From Hydractinia symbiolongicarpus (Eukaryota > Cnidaria > Hydrozoa > Anthoathecata > Hydractiniidae): DNA of 64,000 nt. The stretch is from the NCBI RefSeq assembly GCF_029227915.1, contig NC_079878.1, positions 9,548,001 to 9,612,000 on the forward strand, read 5' to 3'. Under the pieces are notes generated by a model. That model was not told the origin of the DNA and did not search any database. It was given only the letters and a program-made list of their open reading frames with translations. The translations under genes were made by a program, and so were the position numbers. Of this stretch, positions 1 through 12,400 are shown one piece after another. The stretch's first letter is position 1, and each line of letters begins with the position of its first letter.

Positions 1-150
1 ATCAAGGCTTCATATGATATTTATCATATGTAGAAGGGCAATTAGCTATAACTTTGAGCGAAATATGCGGGATGACCTATCGGGATGCGGGATACGAGAA
101 GCGGAATGCCGGATGCAAAAAATTCACCGAAATAAAATACTGACCATGTT

Positions 151-213
151 CGTACGAACGTATCGCCATCCCGGGGTCAGAAAAGATACCAAAATGCCCT
201 GGGGACGAGTTTG
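151..213. repeat. Half copy of palindromic MITE family
   Basis: This matches the right arm of the complete palindrome at 47781-47896: the central GTTCGTA-like core, the cccggggtcag block and the terminal ccctggggacgag block. The left arm is missing. The flanks GACCATGTT and GACCATGCT resemble a 9-bp target duplication, but part of the left one overlaps the element's own core, so this is uncertain. Confidence 0.55.
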
Positions 214-1269
214 GACCATGCTGTTACATCGCGTAGGCATTAAAATAAACTACGCCAGAATTTTCTAAAAAGAATGCAACAGTTAGAAATGCATGACTTA
301 ATTTTTTTTCGCTTGGTGAACTTAATGTGATACGAACAATTTATTTGACATTGAACTTTTAATCCTTTGGCGAGGTTGAGATGTCAAGCAACAAATGTAA
401 ATGCCTCCGATCTGAAAAAGTAGTGCGTTCGAGCTATAAACTCTGAAAAGAGATTGAAATAGTTGATATTGGAGAAACCAGTCTATGTATGAGTGTTTAC
501 TTCGTTAGGTAAGAAAAACGAAAAAAAATTCGTGCCTACGAATTGTTTTTTTTTCTTTTTAATAAAAACTAGGAGTAGAAACCAAGTTTTCACAGCATAT
601 AGCATATAAGAGCAAACACAACTCTGTCTCATTTTCTCGCATCTAAACTCAACTATCCGACTGAAATGATCAGGGAAATTATTCGACTGAAAACATTCGC
701 AAATTTTGCGCGAGTAGCTTGCCAGTGTAGTGTGTTTGAGACGTTGTATGATTGCAAGCTGTTATTCTTATCATTGTGAATATTATTTTGTAGTGTGAAA
801 CTCAATTCTGGATTTTGAACGCATTTCGATTATTCTACTGGACACGATTTTGTAACGGGATTTTGGATTTTAGCTTGCTGGACAAGATTTTACACATTTT
901 GAATTTTGAATTTAATTTTATAATACTACCCACTCTGCACATTTAAAAATTTTCAAAGCAAAGTCGCTTTCCCTTATCCTTTGTGTTTTTTATAATTCAC
1001 ATTCTTTTGAACTTGTTAAAATTCTGTTATTTTTCGTTATACTTTGTTAAGTCTGTTAAAAATAAACGAAAATCCCGTGTCCCGGTCAGCCTGCCGCACC
1101 CACGTTTCCGACATGCCAAATATGCCCACAAAAATACAGGAAATACACTTCCCCGTTGATGTTATTTAGATAGATTTTCTGAATTGAAATTGTGCGGCTA
1201 GGGATGATTCAGTCAAAAAAGTGTAATGTAAACACCCATGAAGGACACATGTCGACATGCAATGATTCT

Positions 1270-1332
1270 GTTCACATTATACCGGATAAATTTTTATAAC
1301 GACATGAAAAATCTATCCTGTATAATGTGAAC
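1270..1332. repeat. Inverted repeat, 26-bp arms
   Basis: The two arms begin and end with GTTCACATTATA and its complement and match over about 26 bp with two mismatches, around an 11-bp spacer. It could be a short MITE of another family or a hairpin. No clear target duplication was seen. Confidence 0.6.
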
Positions 1333-1553
1333 ATGGTCTCACAACTAAGCTCTAAACACACTTTGTGGTTAATTCCACTTCAACACCTCAGAGCAGGTTT
1401 ATGAAGAAATAGAATGCAATTTTAGAGGAAGTAGCGGACATCTCCTATAGCAGACACTTTTTTGATGTCTCCATGGTGTCCACTGTAGAGACTTTTCATT
1501 GTACTAAATTACACGTTTTATATCTTACTATACATATATATACAGAGACAGGT

Positions 1554-1651
1554 AACTTCGTCCCCAAGGCTCTTTTCTCCTTCTTTCTCTTTGTCTTTCT
1601 AAAGTCAGAGATTGTCAGAAAGAGATAAAAAAGAACCCTGAGGAGGAGGTT
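1554..1651. repeat. Palindromic MITE copy
   Basis: A diverged member of the family with AACCTCGTCCCC-like ends. The left end reads aacttcgtcccc and the right end gaggaggaggtt, with inverted similarity continuing inward. The flanks AGAGACAGG and AGATACAGC match at 7 of 9 positions, consistent with an old 9-bp target duplication. Confidence 0.6.
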
Positions 1652-1732
1652 GAGATACAGCAACATAGAAGTGTTTTATGTGTGCTAGTCGGTAAGATGG
1701 CAGTTACAAAATTGGAGAAAAGAAAGCAATAC

Positions 1733-1738
1733 TTTATT
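1733..1738 (-). terminator. Poly(A) signal of claudin-like gene
   Basis: The minus strand reads AATAAA about 110 bp past the stop codon of the claudin-like gene at 1847, a normal position for a 3' end signal. It is supported only by position and hexamer. Confidence 0.4.
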
Positions 1739-1846
1739 ATGTTTTCTTTTCGACTACTAAGTCATCGTATGTAATCATCTCAGTCTGCAATAATTTCTTT
1801 CTTTTTATAACAAAAGCCACTGGATTTAGATTTTGTTGTTTTTTCT

Positions 1847-4301
1847 TCAGGAGTAATTCTGGTTAATGTACAAATCTTCTTGATATTTTGAGTAAAATGC
1901 GAAACACGATGTTAAAAGAATTCCAACGAACGAACACCAGCACATTGTCCATGGATATCTAAAGTACAAAAATATAACGATATAGGAATAAAACGTTCTT
2001 GTTCAAGGGTTTTTTGTATGGTCCAGAGGCGCCATCAAGTACGTGACAGCCTTACTGTCAAAAAAGCAAGAACCCCTGGGGTCAAAGTTGGATTAAAAAT
2101 ATAGGTTTCAATATTTAAAGGATTTTTTTAAATGACTTTTCTGACTGGCGCAATAGTGGTTATTGGAAGGCGACATTTATAGGAGACAAATAAAAGACGC
2201 AATTCTCTATCCACGTCTCATAAAGACCTTACGTAACAAATCCCAGCCGATCCACAGACTACGGCTAAGTTAACGGACTATGGCTAAGTTAACTGTCAAA
2301 ATAGCATACCCTATTATCTCTTCAAAGCCATCTGCTTGTCCTGTTTCTTCGGTCCATCCCATTATTTCCATCCGGAATCCTTCCTCCAAAAAGTCAAATT
2401 CAGCCATGTAGTTAAAAATCAGCAAAGAACACAAGGTCAGTAATCCTGAAATTGAAAACTACTTTAAGAAAATGACACACTGCTCTTACTATCTCGAATG
2501 TTTATACCAAATACATGCGACGCAAAGGAATTCTACATTTTTCGTGTTTTTTGAGCAACCTTGTCCCGAGGGTTTTTTGCCTTCTTGATATGAAACCCTG
2601 AGGACGAGGGTGCCCTGGGGGACAAGATTGGTTTTTAGGGGTAAAATTTATTTACCTGCGAGAAGACATGAACATGATGTAAAAAACCAGGGTTTGCTTT
2701 GGTCATTTCTTTTTCTGTATAATTCCATGCATAAATATACCAGAGTAAAGAAATTAACGGCAGCCGATGTTATCAGGAGATACTTCCAGCAATGAAACCA
2801 AGCTAGTGAAAATTAAACAGATGAAAGATAGTATATTAACCTTTGACATTATGCATGATATTTTTTATGCGTCGAGGAAAATTCGTCCAAGCTCGTTCCC
2901 AGCACTTTCCGGTAGAACTATCGGAAAGTCCAGTGCCGTTAAGAAACAGATAGACCTAGAGACAAGGTTGCGTTTTCTTAGAGGGTGTCCTTGCTATGGT
3001 GCAAAATTTATTTTGAGAGTTACAGCCAAATTACTGTTTGTTTGTTTTTTAAAGTTCTGCCTTGTAGAGAGACTTAATCATAAAAAATTTGTTAAAAAAT
3101 TAACAAAAAATTCTCCGCCTTGATATCAAAGACGCTAGCCATAAAAAGAGAAAAAAGAAAGACTGGAAACGAAATTGTGTAAATTCTTGCAGCTTGCCCT
3201 ATATATCGTTTCCAAACCTCTTATTATTAATAACTTAATAAAAATCAGAATGCTTGCGCAATTAATTCTTACGCTCAACTTCATTTTCTTTGTAAAAATC
3301 ATCATAGCATCTAAAATCATCAACTTGGTTATCCTCCTCAAATCGGCAAATTGTCCACAACCCGATCTCCATGGAGTATTCACCAAATTTCTCAATCTTC
3401 CACGGACGATAAACTATTGCGATTGTGAGTGTGACCATACATAAGAACAACGACATCGTCGTGGCCACTCTTGCAATAACAAGGAAAACGAGATTCGAAG
3501 GATGCTGCGATTGAAATAAAAGTCATATCAGAAAAAACACAACAGTTACTATTCTCATTTTAAATAAAACTTCTTATTTTAGTTATTTTTCATTGCGATT
3601 TTTATTTAAAGAAAATTCTTTAGTCCGTAGAAAAAACTCACGAAATTCGCAAGCGGCGTCCAGCATTGGCATACCGTGCTTAGCATGGTTACCATTCTCG
3701 ACCCAAGAGCTCTTTGTGATAAACTCGAAAGTAGGTTGTAATCTTAAAGAGCTCTGGGGATGCAAATGTATGACTGCATTACTGTATAGAAGCCGTTGAC
3801 ACGTGAAAAAATCCACAAAAATCGTCCTGTCACTAATTGCAGCTATAATCTTTAAGCCGCGATATTTCGCCTGTTAGCATGGAGCTATTCTGTGGGGGGA
3901 GGGGTATCTAAAATACGCTGCGTTGCAAATATTTTGCGCAGAGAAAAACTATTACTCTAAATTAGGCCCGTGGAAAAAACCTACGGTTTCGGTCGTTGTA
4001 CATATTCTGGTCCTCAAATTTTCGCCTGTCGTACATATGTATCCTGGGTAACGCTATTTCGTGTAACCTTAGCATAGGGTGGCGATTGGACTATGCTAAA
4101 CAAAATACGGGTATTTATATAGAAGACGCGCACAAAATGTGTCTGAGTTCGAACGACTCCCATTTTTTTGTGAAATGTAACGTATGTTGAAGAAAAAAAA
4201 TCATTACAAAAATATACATATCTATCTGTAAAAATTGCATATCAATTATTAACCTGGGCTGGTTTAACAAGACATCTCCGAATACTTTGTTTTCCAGTCA
4301 T
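1847..4301 (-). CDS. Claudin/PMP22-like four-pass membrane protein
   Basis: Five exons in transcript order: 4301-4254, 3504-3273, 2802-2656, 2445-2310 and 1958-1847. All junctions are GT-AG with compatible phases (0, 1, 1, 2), giving 224 residues, which is normal claudin length. The start is ATG at 4301 (MTGK...), with a short basic cytoplasmic N-terminus. Membrane segment 1 is about residues 20-47. The first extracellular loop carries the claudin signature W-GLW-C-C, seen as RPWK, GLWTIC and a later Cys in FRCY. Segments 2 and 3 lie on either side of KPWFF. The second loop contains FRME and MGWT. Segment 4 is in the last exon (YPWTMCWCSFVG). Members of this superfamily act in cell junctions or as accessory membrane subunits. 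I cannot assign it to a named claudin. A paralogue lies head-to-head at 7.5-9.7 kb, which confirms the exon boundaries because the same junction phases recur there. Confidence 0.82.
2557..2631. repeat. Palindromic MITE copy in intron
   Basis: A copy of the family with ends aaccttgtcccgaggg and its complement, plus a second gccctgggggacaagattgg end block, in an intron of the claudin-like gene. The flanks match only 6 of 9 bases, so it is probably old or rearranged. Confidence 0.5.
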
Positions 4302-7300
4302 TGCTATTCCATTCACTCTGAAAGCAAATAAAAACAATAACAACCCTAAAAAGACCTGATGTGTCTGGAATTTGACACCAAATTGATGTTTAGAAAACAT
4401 ACAACAAGCGAGACAAAATAATCAAGGCAATTTTAAACACCTTTTTTTTAAGCACCTCTTGATTTAAATGTCTATCAAGTCTGGTTAAGCTGGACATGCT
4501 TTTTACGAACATCAATCATAAAGTTGGAAAATGCGTTGGTTACTTTTTACCAACTAACAGAATTTTTGTCCGTTAAATTAACAAATGAAACTGATAAAAG
4601 ATTGCACTTATTAATTTGAAGATTTTGCTACCTTTTTTAATTTTATGCATCATATAGATGAAGAAAATTTTTGCCCATTTTATTGTACTAGAATTAAATA
4701 AAGGGTCTTGATAAACCAGCTAATTAACAATATTGAGTAGTACACTGACAAATGAGGGCTAGAAATAAATTTGTACCTGCTATTATAATGTTGTCCTTTG
4801 AAATGTGTCTAGTTATAATCCCTGCAGTCTGTCTTTGCCTGTAACAAATTTAGACTGATGTCTATTCCAAATACATTTAGTTCCAATTAGTCGGGACACG
4901 TAAGCTTTTAGAGATGTAATTAATTAAAGTCCTGTGTGTAGACGCTTTGCGCCTCATTTAGAAGAAACCACAAAAAAACAAAGCTCGTTGAATGGTTGCT
5001 AATAAAGTTTATTATTATTTATCATGACACATTTTACCAACTTAGATTCCAGTTCATGTTGTATCTTTTTGTATATCTCACAGCAAGACAAGCATATTAG
5101 AGACACAAAATCCTGGGGACAAGGGGTTAACATTGCATAAAATTTCTTTAGATTGTTAGTGTACAAATTATCGTAACCTTGTGCCCTTTTAAACAAAATA
5201 TTAAATTTGAATACCAGGTCAAAGATTTCCATTATTTTTGATCTGGTATTCAAAGCTATGTCATACAACGCAGTGACTTTTCAGACGTTCCTTAAAACTT
5301 GCATTACATAACTACGAACCGTCGAGGTTAAAAATAATGGGTATTTTAACTAAATTAAAAATAAGAAATGCACAATTAATTAATAATCGCATGGTTTTAT
5401 TTGTACAATTAATAAAAAATGATATTAGTAATGCCTAAAAAAAACTAAATAATCCTCGATCTACGGCCATGGATGGGTTTAGGTTTTTTAACAAGAAAGT
5501 CTGTCGGCTAGGAAGCTGCGACAAAACTACGCTACAACCATCTTTTAAGAAAAGGCAAAATATTGAATCACAGCGTTAACAATAAAGGTCAAAGATAAGC
5601 TGAATAGCAACCTCATTCCCAGCGCTTGTTGTCTCTTTTCTATCCCCGATGTCAGAAAAAATACAAGATGCCCTAGGGACGAGGTTGGCTGAATCGTGGT
5701 TTTGATAGTCATGATAGTCAAGGCTTTTTCAGGTAGTGATGGAGAGCATAACTTCGCATCAAAAACAACATTTTTTATTAGACATGTGCTTAAAACAAAA
5801 ACGTAAACAAACTCTTTAATTATTCTCGACTGTTTATGGAGAAATGCAATTGGTTTAGTCATTTTTAATGTTTTGATTCAATTCATACACTAGGTATGTA
5901 AAAAATCTAAGATAGCGATTTTAAAAAGAAAAAGATATGACAGTTTTTAAGTTGTTTTTTTAAAAAAAAGTCTTCTGGACCAAAGTCTGGACTTGTGCTT
6001 GCATCTGCTTCCGTTTCTGCGTCTGCGTCTGCTTTATAGGTGTGATGAAGGCATTAGTTTTGAACGATGTTGAGTGAGAAACTATGTTTATAAAAAAAAT
6101 AAAAACCAAAAAAGCATTGAGGTTAACAACAAAAATAACACTGAAAATTAAAAATAAAATCGTGACGCAAAAAATGTGATATGACGTCGAGTACTAAAAA
6201 CATGGCGTCACTAAATTCCATCCTCTGTAATTTACAGAAAAAACAATCCCAAATTATTTTGACTGTGTTTCATGCTTGAAATATTTAAAGCTGGGCTACC
6301 TGCAAATCGGCTTTGCTCAAACGTAGCAAAGTGAGATTATGAGTACACTCGTGCCTTCTTTTTGCTCCAGCCATTTTTGTAAATATTTTAAGAAATTAAA
6401 ACCTGTAACGTTTATATAACGGCGAAATATATGTATATATCTATCTAATCTGAAACAGAATAGAAAGAAACAAAAACACCATAGCAGAGATTGAGGTGAG
6501 ATCACCAGAACATGTGACCCTGATGTGACAATTAGCGTCCCTTAGTTCTTTATACAGAAATTTAACGTGAGGTATCTTGAGAAATGATTAGAACAATCTG
6601 TAAAAATATAACCCATTTAGTGTTTGGTTTTTATATTATCCTTGTCGCTGATGATGATGAAGATGGCAATTTGGACCAGCTTTGATCTCTACTATATCAT
6701 TGGTTCGGTTTCTTCTGCGTATCAAGATCGCAAACACGTTAGGCGTATCAAGGTAACAGCTTTTATTTATTAAATGCAGGGTACTGTATGCGCTAAAGTC
6801 AGGGTAGTGTATTGTGTGCGCTGTCGTTTACTGGTAAACTTATAAAGTTGCATTCAGTAGCATGTGTCCTGTAATTCTAAGAGGTACGTAATAAACTCCT
6901 AATTCGACTTTAGTGACCTAAACGGACTTTGAACCGGGCAGTATAAAATTATGGGCACCGTCATTTAACTTATTTTTGTTCGTCAATGAATAGAGGGTCG
7001 GTTGTACGTCCAATATAGATAATTTAGCGATTCGTAACCTGAATAGTTTTTAGGTTTATCTCAAAGAGGTTTGAAGTGTAGAATGCCACTTCAATGAAGC
7101 CTATAAATATTTTTAAAGATCTCACCCAGCATATACCCCTTACTATCACATGATAAAAGATTTCCCGTAAATAACATTTTTAATGCCAATATTTTGACAG
7201 GAGGTAGGACTGATAGGAGACGAGTTGTTACATAAACAAGCAGAACAAACCAGCTAATAGAAAAGAACTTAAGAGGGTGATTGTCTCAACATTTTGACAT

Positions 7301-7470
7301 GTTAAATTTATTTGTGTAATGAGAGAAACTGCTAAAAATAGCAGTTTATGGGTGTTGATGAAACCAATGTGTCAGATCCAACTAAATCGACTCTAGAAAT
7401 AACAGAACTAGCCAAAATTAGATTAAATTATAACTTTGGTAATAAACATCGAGAAAACTACAAATATCAA
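4302..7470. other. Intergenic between head-to-head claudin-like genes
   Basis: This is the 3.2-kb divergent spacer between the two claudin-like paralogues and presumably holds both promoters. I could not pick out a TATA box or start site. It contains one MITE copy at 5608-5687. The reading frames at 4999-5268 and 5545-5862 (minus) show no family features, and the latter runs through the MITE. Confidence 0.5.
5608..5687. repeat. Palindromic MITE copy with 9-bp TSD
   Basis: The ends are CAACCTCATTCCC and its near complement ...gggacgaggttg. It is flanked by GCTGAATAG on the left and GCTGAATCG on the right, 8 of 9 identical, which is the expected target duplication. Confidence 0.75.
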
Positions 7471-9718
7471 ATGGCGGGAAAATATAAAGATTATTCCTTT
7501 CGTTCCCGCGATATGAAGAATCAAAAGATTTTAAAGTTAGTTATTATGAGAGTGGTCACACTTCTTATGATTTTATTCTCTTGTGTTAGCTTAGCATGTG
7601 CTATTATTTTGCGACCATGGAAATCAGAGTCAATTAAAAGATCGCCGTTTTTGCGAATTATTTACTGTTTCAGAAAGAAAACAAAGTTGTTTTTCAAACA
7701 AGGCAAAAAAAAAACGTGCAGTTACTGAAATTTTTTTTCAGTACTGAAAACATTTTTTTCACTTGAAGTTTGGTTTCAAATATGGCGATATGGAATGGTT
7801 GTTGCTATGGCGATGCTTCTTATGACCTTCATATACATTTGTGTTGAGCTGATGCGGCTGTCAAACAAAACAAAAAAACCATGGCTGATTGCAAGTCTAG
7901 CTTGTTTTGTCTCAGGTACATTTTTTCTTAAAATTATCATAATAACTACCAACTTCGATCCCGGGACCTGCAGCCTTTCTTGATATGAGGGTTTCACTTT
8001 GATATACAAAAAAACGCTACAGACGCTGATGACAAGATTGGATAGCTACATAAAAAAGTTAATTCGGGTAATAAGTGGCACCATACTAGTTTTTAATGAT
8101 CAATTATGTTTTCTTCTTTTTGTTTATTTTAGCTCTTATAAATCTAACATGCTTGAGTTTATTTTAAGGTTACCGAAAATTCGAATTTATTGATCCTTTT
8201 CGAATGCAGGTAATGGGCTGGACAAGCGTGGTCAGATTAGAAGACCACTGGATTGAAACGTACAGGTAAAATATCAATTTCTGGAGTAAGCAAAAGCGTT
8301 ACTCAAAGAAATATTGTACGTGTAACACTACCCTTCACATGGGTACATTTATACTGGCATATTAGTTAATGTGATCTACTGCCATTTCTTTTTTAAATCC
8401 TGATTGATGAGTTTAAAACCTTTGCCTTAGACCCTGGGTTAGGATAAGAATTCGTTCCTGCTTTAGCCACACTTTAGCAATTTTTACATCCGCGTTCATT
8501 ACGGAGTTTCATACCACGGAGGTCTGGGCACTGGAGAAACGCTTGTAGGGACAAATTTTTAGCTTGTTTATGTTGCACTCGATTGCCCCTATTGGTTTCC
8601 CGATCAGTTGCTCATAAAAGGCATAAATTGCTAATTTTAGTATATATTTTTTCCTCATGTTTATACTTTTCTACAACATTTAACTTATCTAAAACATGCA
8701 ATTGTTCTGCTGGTCATCCCTTTGCTATAACAACACAAAATTCAAATGGAGAACTTTGAAGTGTACGTTGGAAATCGTTTAACCACAAATTTCAAAATGC
8801 AAAACATGAGACTTTTCTCTAAACAAGAAACTTAAGATGTTATAACATTGACACGATGGCAATTTTTACATATTTAGATAAAGTGTCAGTTAAAAAAAGG
8901 GACCTTGATTTAACGCCCTGTTATGACGGCATAAATTTTTAAAAAACGCCCCTCAAGTTCTCAGTGAGGTACTTATTTGAGAATTATACTAAGTGGTCGA
9001 AATGTAGTAGACAATTCTCCCAAAGTGAACATAAATCATTTCAAAGTTAACGAATCAAATAAATTCATTTTTACAGTCGATGCAAGCGCCCAGACTTTTA
9101 TTCATATAAATACGATAATCCAAAAGAGTCTAATAGAGAACAATAGAATTAAAAAATGTGGCGGTAAAATGATGCAGCTGCAGTTCAGAGTATCCTTTCA
9201 AACAAAAAGAAACAAACCCTTATCATAACCTCTGGTATAAAGTTGACAGTATAATCATGCAGGTTACAACCTCGCTACCAGAGGCTTTTTGTATTGTATT
9301 TTAGAAACACGTGACTGTGGTTTAAAGTAGTAATTCGTTACTAATACTCTCAGGTATAAATAGAATGTAGGGCAAGATGACAAACACGAAATAAGAAATT
9401 GTTTATCATTTTATTGACGTCATTGTTTACCGCGTTCGTATACAGGAGTCGAATTTCCACATCACACAGCCGCCATAGTAGTAAGAAAAATGTTCAAAAT
9501 ATTGGATTGAAAGTTAATAGTTAACTCTGTACAACTTCTCTTAAAAAACGGCAAAAGTTTTAGATTTCCAAACTTTATGATTGAAATAAAGTATATGTCT
9601 TTTTTTTAGCATACCACTGAGGATGTGTTGGTGCTCTGAAGTATCTATGCTCGTCACAACTGTGCTATGTGCAATAACATGTGTGGTGGAGAACAGCTAT
9701 ATCGTAAATTGCAAATAA
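7471..9718 (+). pseudogene. Degenerate claudin-like paralogue
   Basis: Homologous blocks run in order: 7471 to about 7725 (MAGK start, membrane segment 1 ending in LRPWKSE), 7742-7915 (EVWFQIWRY, segment 2, KKPWL), 8133-8265 (LINLTCLSLF, FRMQVMGWT) and 9610-9718 (LRMCWCSEV, segment 4, stop). Junction phases between the last three blocks equal those of the intact minus-strand gene at 1.8-4.3 kb. Two in-frame stops interrupt it: TGA at 7726-7728 and TAA at 8165-8167. The first loop lacks the GLW motif, and the first intron of the paralogue is absent. An alternative acceptor just after the TAA (exon starting at 8169) would keep phase and skip the second stop, but would remove most of membrane segment 3. 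I favour a decaying duplicate. A shortened, re-spliced product cannot be excluded. Confidence 0.68.
7951..8039. repeat. Palindromic MITE copy (old)
   Basis: Diverged ends read aacttcgatcccggg and gatgacaagattg. The flanks AATAACTAC and GATAGCTAC match at 7 of 9 positions. It sits in the intron between the second and third blocks of the degenerate claudin-like gene. Confidence 0.45.
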
Positions 9719-9875
9719 GAGAGACAAGGGGAAGGAGATAAAACTTACACTAAACAAATTCGACGACACCAGATGGGGTCCTTTAGTGTTGAGCATAGAA
9801 GACAGTTTTTGGACCTTTTTATGCTACCTTTTTTTTTATAAACAATTAAAATTATGCTCCAGTGCTCAAAAGTAC

Positions 9876-9969
9876 TTGTCTCGTTCCCAGAACTGCTTTC
9901 TCGCTTTCCGGATATGCGCTTGCCGATCACACATACTAGAAAGCGAAGTAAAACCATGGGAACAAGGTT
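9876..9969. repeat. Palindromic MITE copy (diverged)
   Basis: Inverted arms start near tctcgttcccag and end in catgggaacaaggttg, with internal inverted similarity (ctttctcgctttcc against agaaagcgaag). The left boundary is unclear. Confidence 0.5.
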
Positions 9970-10195
9970 GGTGCTTAATCATGTGATTGTGTTCAGATTC
10001 CACGCGCACCTCCCTTTTGAGAATTATTGGCCAGTATTTTAATTTCTTTTGTGTAGGTATTATCTTTTTGATGGAGTGTAATTTTCGTATGTATATATTT
10101 GTCAATAGATCTGTTTTTTGTTACCAAAGCTTTCGATTGTTTCCATGGTTTGGTGAGCTACAAAGTTTATTTTTAGTCCTGTTGTTGCATAACAC

Positions 10196-10264
10196 ACACC
10201 CTCGTCGCCAGGGTTTTTTAGCCTTTTTGGTATAAGGGCAAAAACCCTCTGTGGACGAAGGTGG
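10196..10264. repeat. Palindromic MITE copy
   Basis: Ends are accctcgtcgccaggg and ctctgtggacgaaggtg, with complementary gggtttttt and aaaaaccc segments inside. The flanks GCATAACAC and GCGTAACAC match 8 of 9, consistent with a 9-bp target duplication. Confidence 0.6.
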
Positions 10265-10437
10265 CGTAACACATAGTTTATTAATCTCTTCACTAAATTA
10301 CAAGATATAGCCACTTCAGCGTTGAAAACACTGTATCAATATGTGCACTGTGTTGTGAAGGTACACATTAGGTTAACACCGGCATTGCCTGCCCAATTTG
10401 TCTACCCAAGTTGCTATTACGCAGATAAAGCATTCTT

Positions 10438-10516
10438 CAACCTCAATTTAAGGGCCTGTAGCGTACGCGTTTCATCCTCATATCAAAAAACGCTACATGC
10501 CCTGGAATCGAGGTTG
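10438..10516. repeat. Palindromic MITE copy with 9-bp TSD
   Basis: Ends are CAACCTCAATTTAAGGG and complementary ccctggaatcgaggttg, with gtagcg and cgctac arms inside. The flanks AGCATTCTT and AACATTCTT match 8 of 9. Confidence 0.7.
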
Positions 10517-12205
10517 AACATTCTTTTACTATTTAAAGAGAAAATCTTAACACGTTATTTCACACTTCCTTCAAAGCGTTAAATGAACTTCAAGCGCTAA
10601 CAGTTGTACATCACTAAAAATTTCGTGCCTTTACTTAAGCTGGTAACCCTAAGAACTTCGACGAATAATGTTTGATATGACTTTTCGTTGAGTATCTCAC
10701 AATCAAATTTCAACGTTCCAAAGTGAATTTGAGAAGCAGTAAAATTTTCTTTTTCCAATATTTCTTTACAAATGCTCGTATAAGGTAGTTTTCTCCATTC
10801 GATGGCGTGTTTAAAAAAATAGCGATTCTTGAATGATTTATCTTGCATAAATTATGTGTTAAGTTGATTGTCACATGAACGACTTAGTTTCCAGGCTGAT
10901 GCAGTACATACGTTAAAGCGTATGTAAGATGTTAGTTTCTATCACAATACTTTTATCCTTGATTAATGAACGGTCACCTCGATAAGCCACCCACCTCGAT
11001 TAAGTGCCCATCTTGATTTAGCCGCCTAGATCGAATTATTTTCATGTCAGTTTCTCTATTTTTTGCGACGGGTGTTAGTCTTCGGAAAGAGTAGAAATAA
11101 AAAATAAAGCTTCCATTTTTTCAGTTTTTATTCGTTTGTTGTTTGAATTACCATAGCTGCTAGATAATTGCCTGTTTTTAAAAATCATACATGGACACAT
11201 CAGATCTATGTCAATAAGCGTAGCCGCCGATGTAAGGCAAAAAACCATTAGAACATACAAGGTTGCGATAGAAGAATCTTTTTGGCAAAACACGTGGTTG
11301 TCGAATATTTAATGAAGACTTAAAAGTAAAAGATACTTGTATATTATTCAAAAATAAGTATGAGAAAAGTTATGTTATTTTTTAAAAAAAAATTAGGGCA
11401 GCACCCGGCCGTGAATACTGCAAATCATAAATTGGGCCCTGGGTCTTTTTATTACTTTTTTCCTACGGGGTAAAGTGAGACCTAGTCCTTTTTTCGTTAC
11501 GAAAGTGAAAGAGTGTTTGTAAAAAACGTAAAACCTTAACTAGGCCAATATTGATTTTTCTGGACACTGATTGGAAGATAAAATATGGTTTTCAGAAAGG
11601 TGAGTTTTTATTGTGGATATAAAGATATAAAATACTAAGTGATAGGCAACACGTGTGCATGTGCCAAACAGGTTTATTACAATTTTTTCTTCCTATGTTT
11701 TACAAAGTATTTAATGTGTGTCTCTCTGGAAGCACAGTCAAAGGCTTATACTTATGTTGTCTTCTTTGAGATACTAATGTTGAGTTTCTAAATCACCATT
11801 TTCCCTCAAAACTTCAAAGAAGAAAGGATTCCCTGATAATGTTCACGTGAGCAACAATACAATCAAAAAAGCGCTGAAAAATCAGTTTGCTATCCGGCGT
11901 AATTTTCCCACCTTTATTATTTCTGATCCTTTTTCTGCATTTGAGTTGCTCATTTGACCTTTTTATCCAACTTACGTTTTGATTTATTTGACAATTCATA
12001 ATGGAAGAACTGGCGGCTATCATTGTTTTAAACAAGTTGTTCGATTCTGATTATGAAAAAGCAACCCTGAAAAAAAAACAAGAAATTGGATGAAACAAAA
12101 GGGGATATTTCAGACACTTCACATTTTTTAGCAATTATCTACTTCCTTGACTTTTGCAGACTTATTTCTCCTTTCCAATGTTCACAAATTCTTAACTAAC
12201 TCACC

Positions 12206-12400
12206 TGGGTTGTCTTTCGTGGAAGCACCTGCACCTTTCGTGGAAACGCTAACTCACCTAGGATGTCTCTCGTGGAAACACCTACGTCTCTTGTGAATAT
12301 GCAACCCTCTCAGCAAATCTCGTGGAAACAGCTACATCACAGTGACTCTCATGGAATTACCTACATCTCAGCAAATCTCGTGGATATGCTTACTACCTGC
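12206..12400. repeat. Degenerate ~25-40 bp tandem repeat
   Basis: The core tctcgtggaaacacctac recurs at least six times with substitutions and variable spacing (cttcgtggaagcacctgc, cttgtgaatatgc, ctcatggaattacctac and so on). It is an eroded minisatellite. A reading frame crosses it by chance. Confidence 0.55.

Larger units (their letters stand above)
1..1732. other. Intergenic, no gene seen
   Basis: I see no supportable gene. The stretch holds a partial copy of the palindromic MITE family near 151-213, an AT-rich region, an imperfect inverted repeat at 1270-1332 and a further MITE copy at 1554-1651. The short reading frames here show no recognisable domain or splice context. Confidence 0.5.
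9719..12205. other. Intergenic, MITE-rich, no gene seen
   Basis: Three or four palindromic MITE copies occur between 9.87 and 10.53 kb. The minus-strand frames at 10597-10848 and 11814-12035 have no recognisable domain. The second contains a good donor (GTAAGT) after a short Met-initiated segment, but no partner exon was found. Confidence 0.45.

Noticed and set aside
5545-5862. 105-aa minus-strand frame
   Set aside because: It runs through a palindromic MITE and has no domain or splice context.
7348-7470. N-terminal extension of the plus-strand claudin-like frame from the ATG at 7348
   Set aside because: The paralogue starts MTGK, which aligns with MAGK at 7471. The upstream 41 residues have no counterpart.
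10597-10848. 83-aa minus-strand frame
   Set aside because: No recognisable family, no partner exons and MITE-rich surroundings. It was left unannotated.
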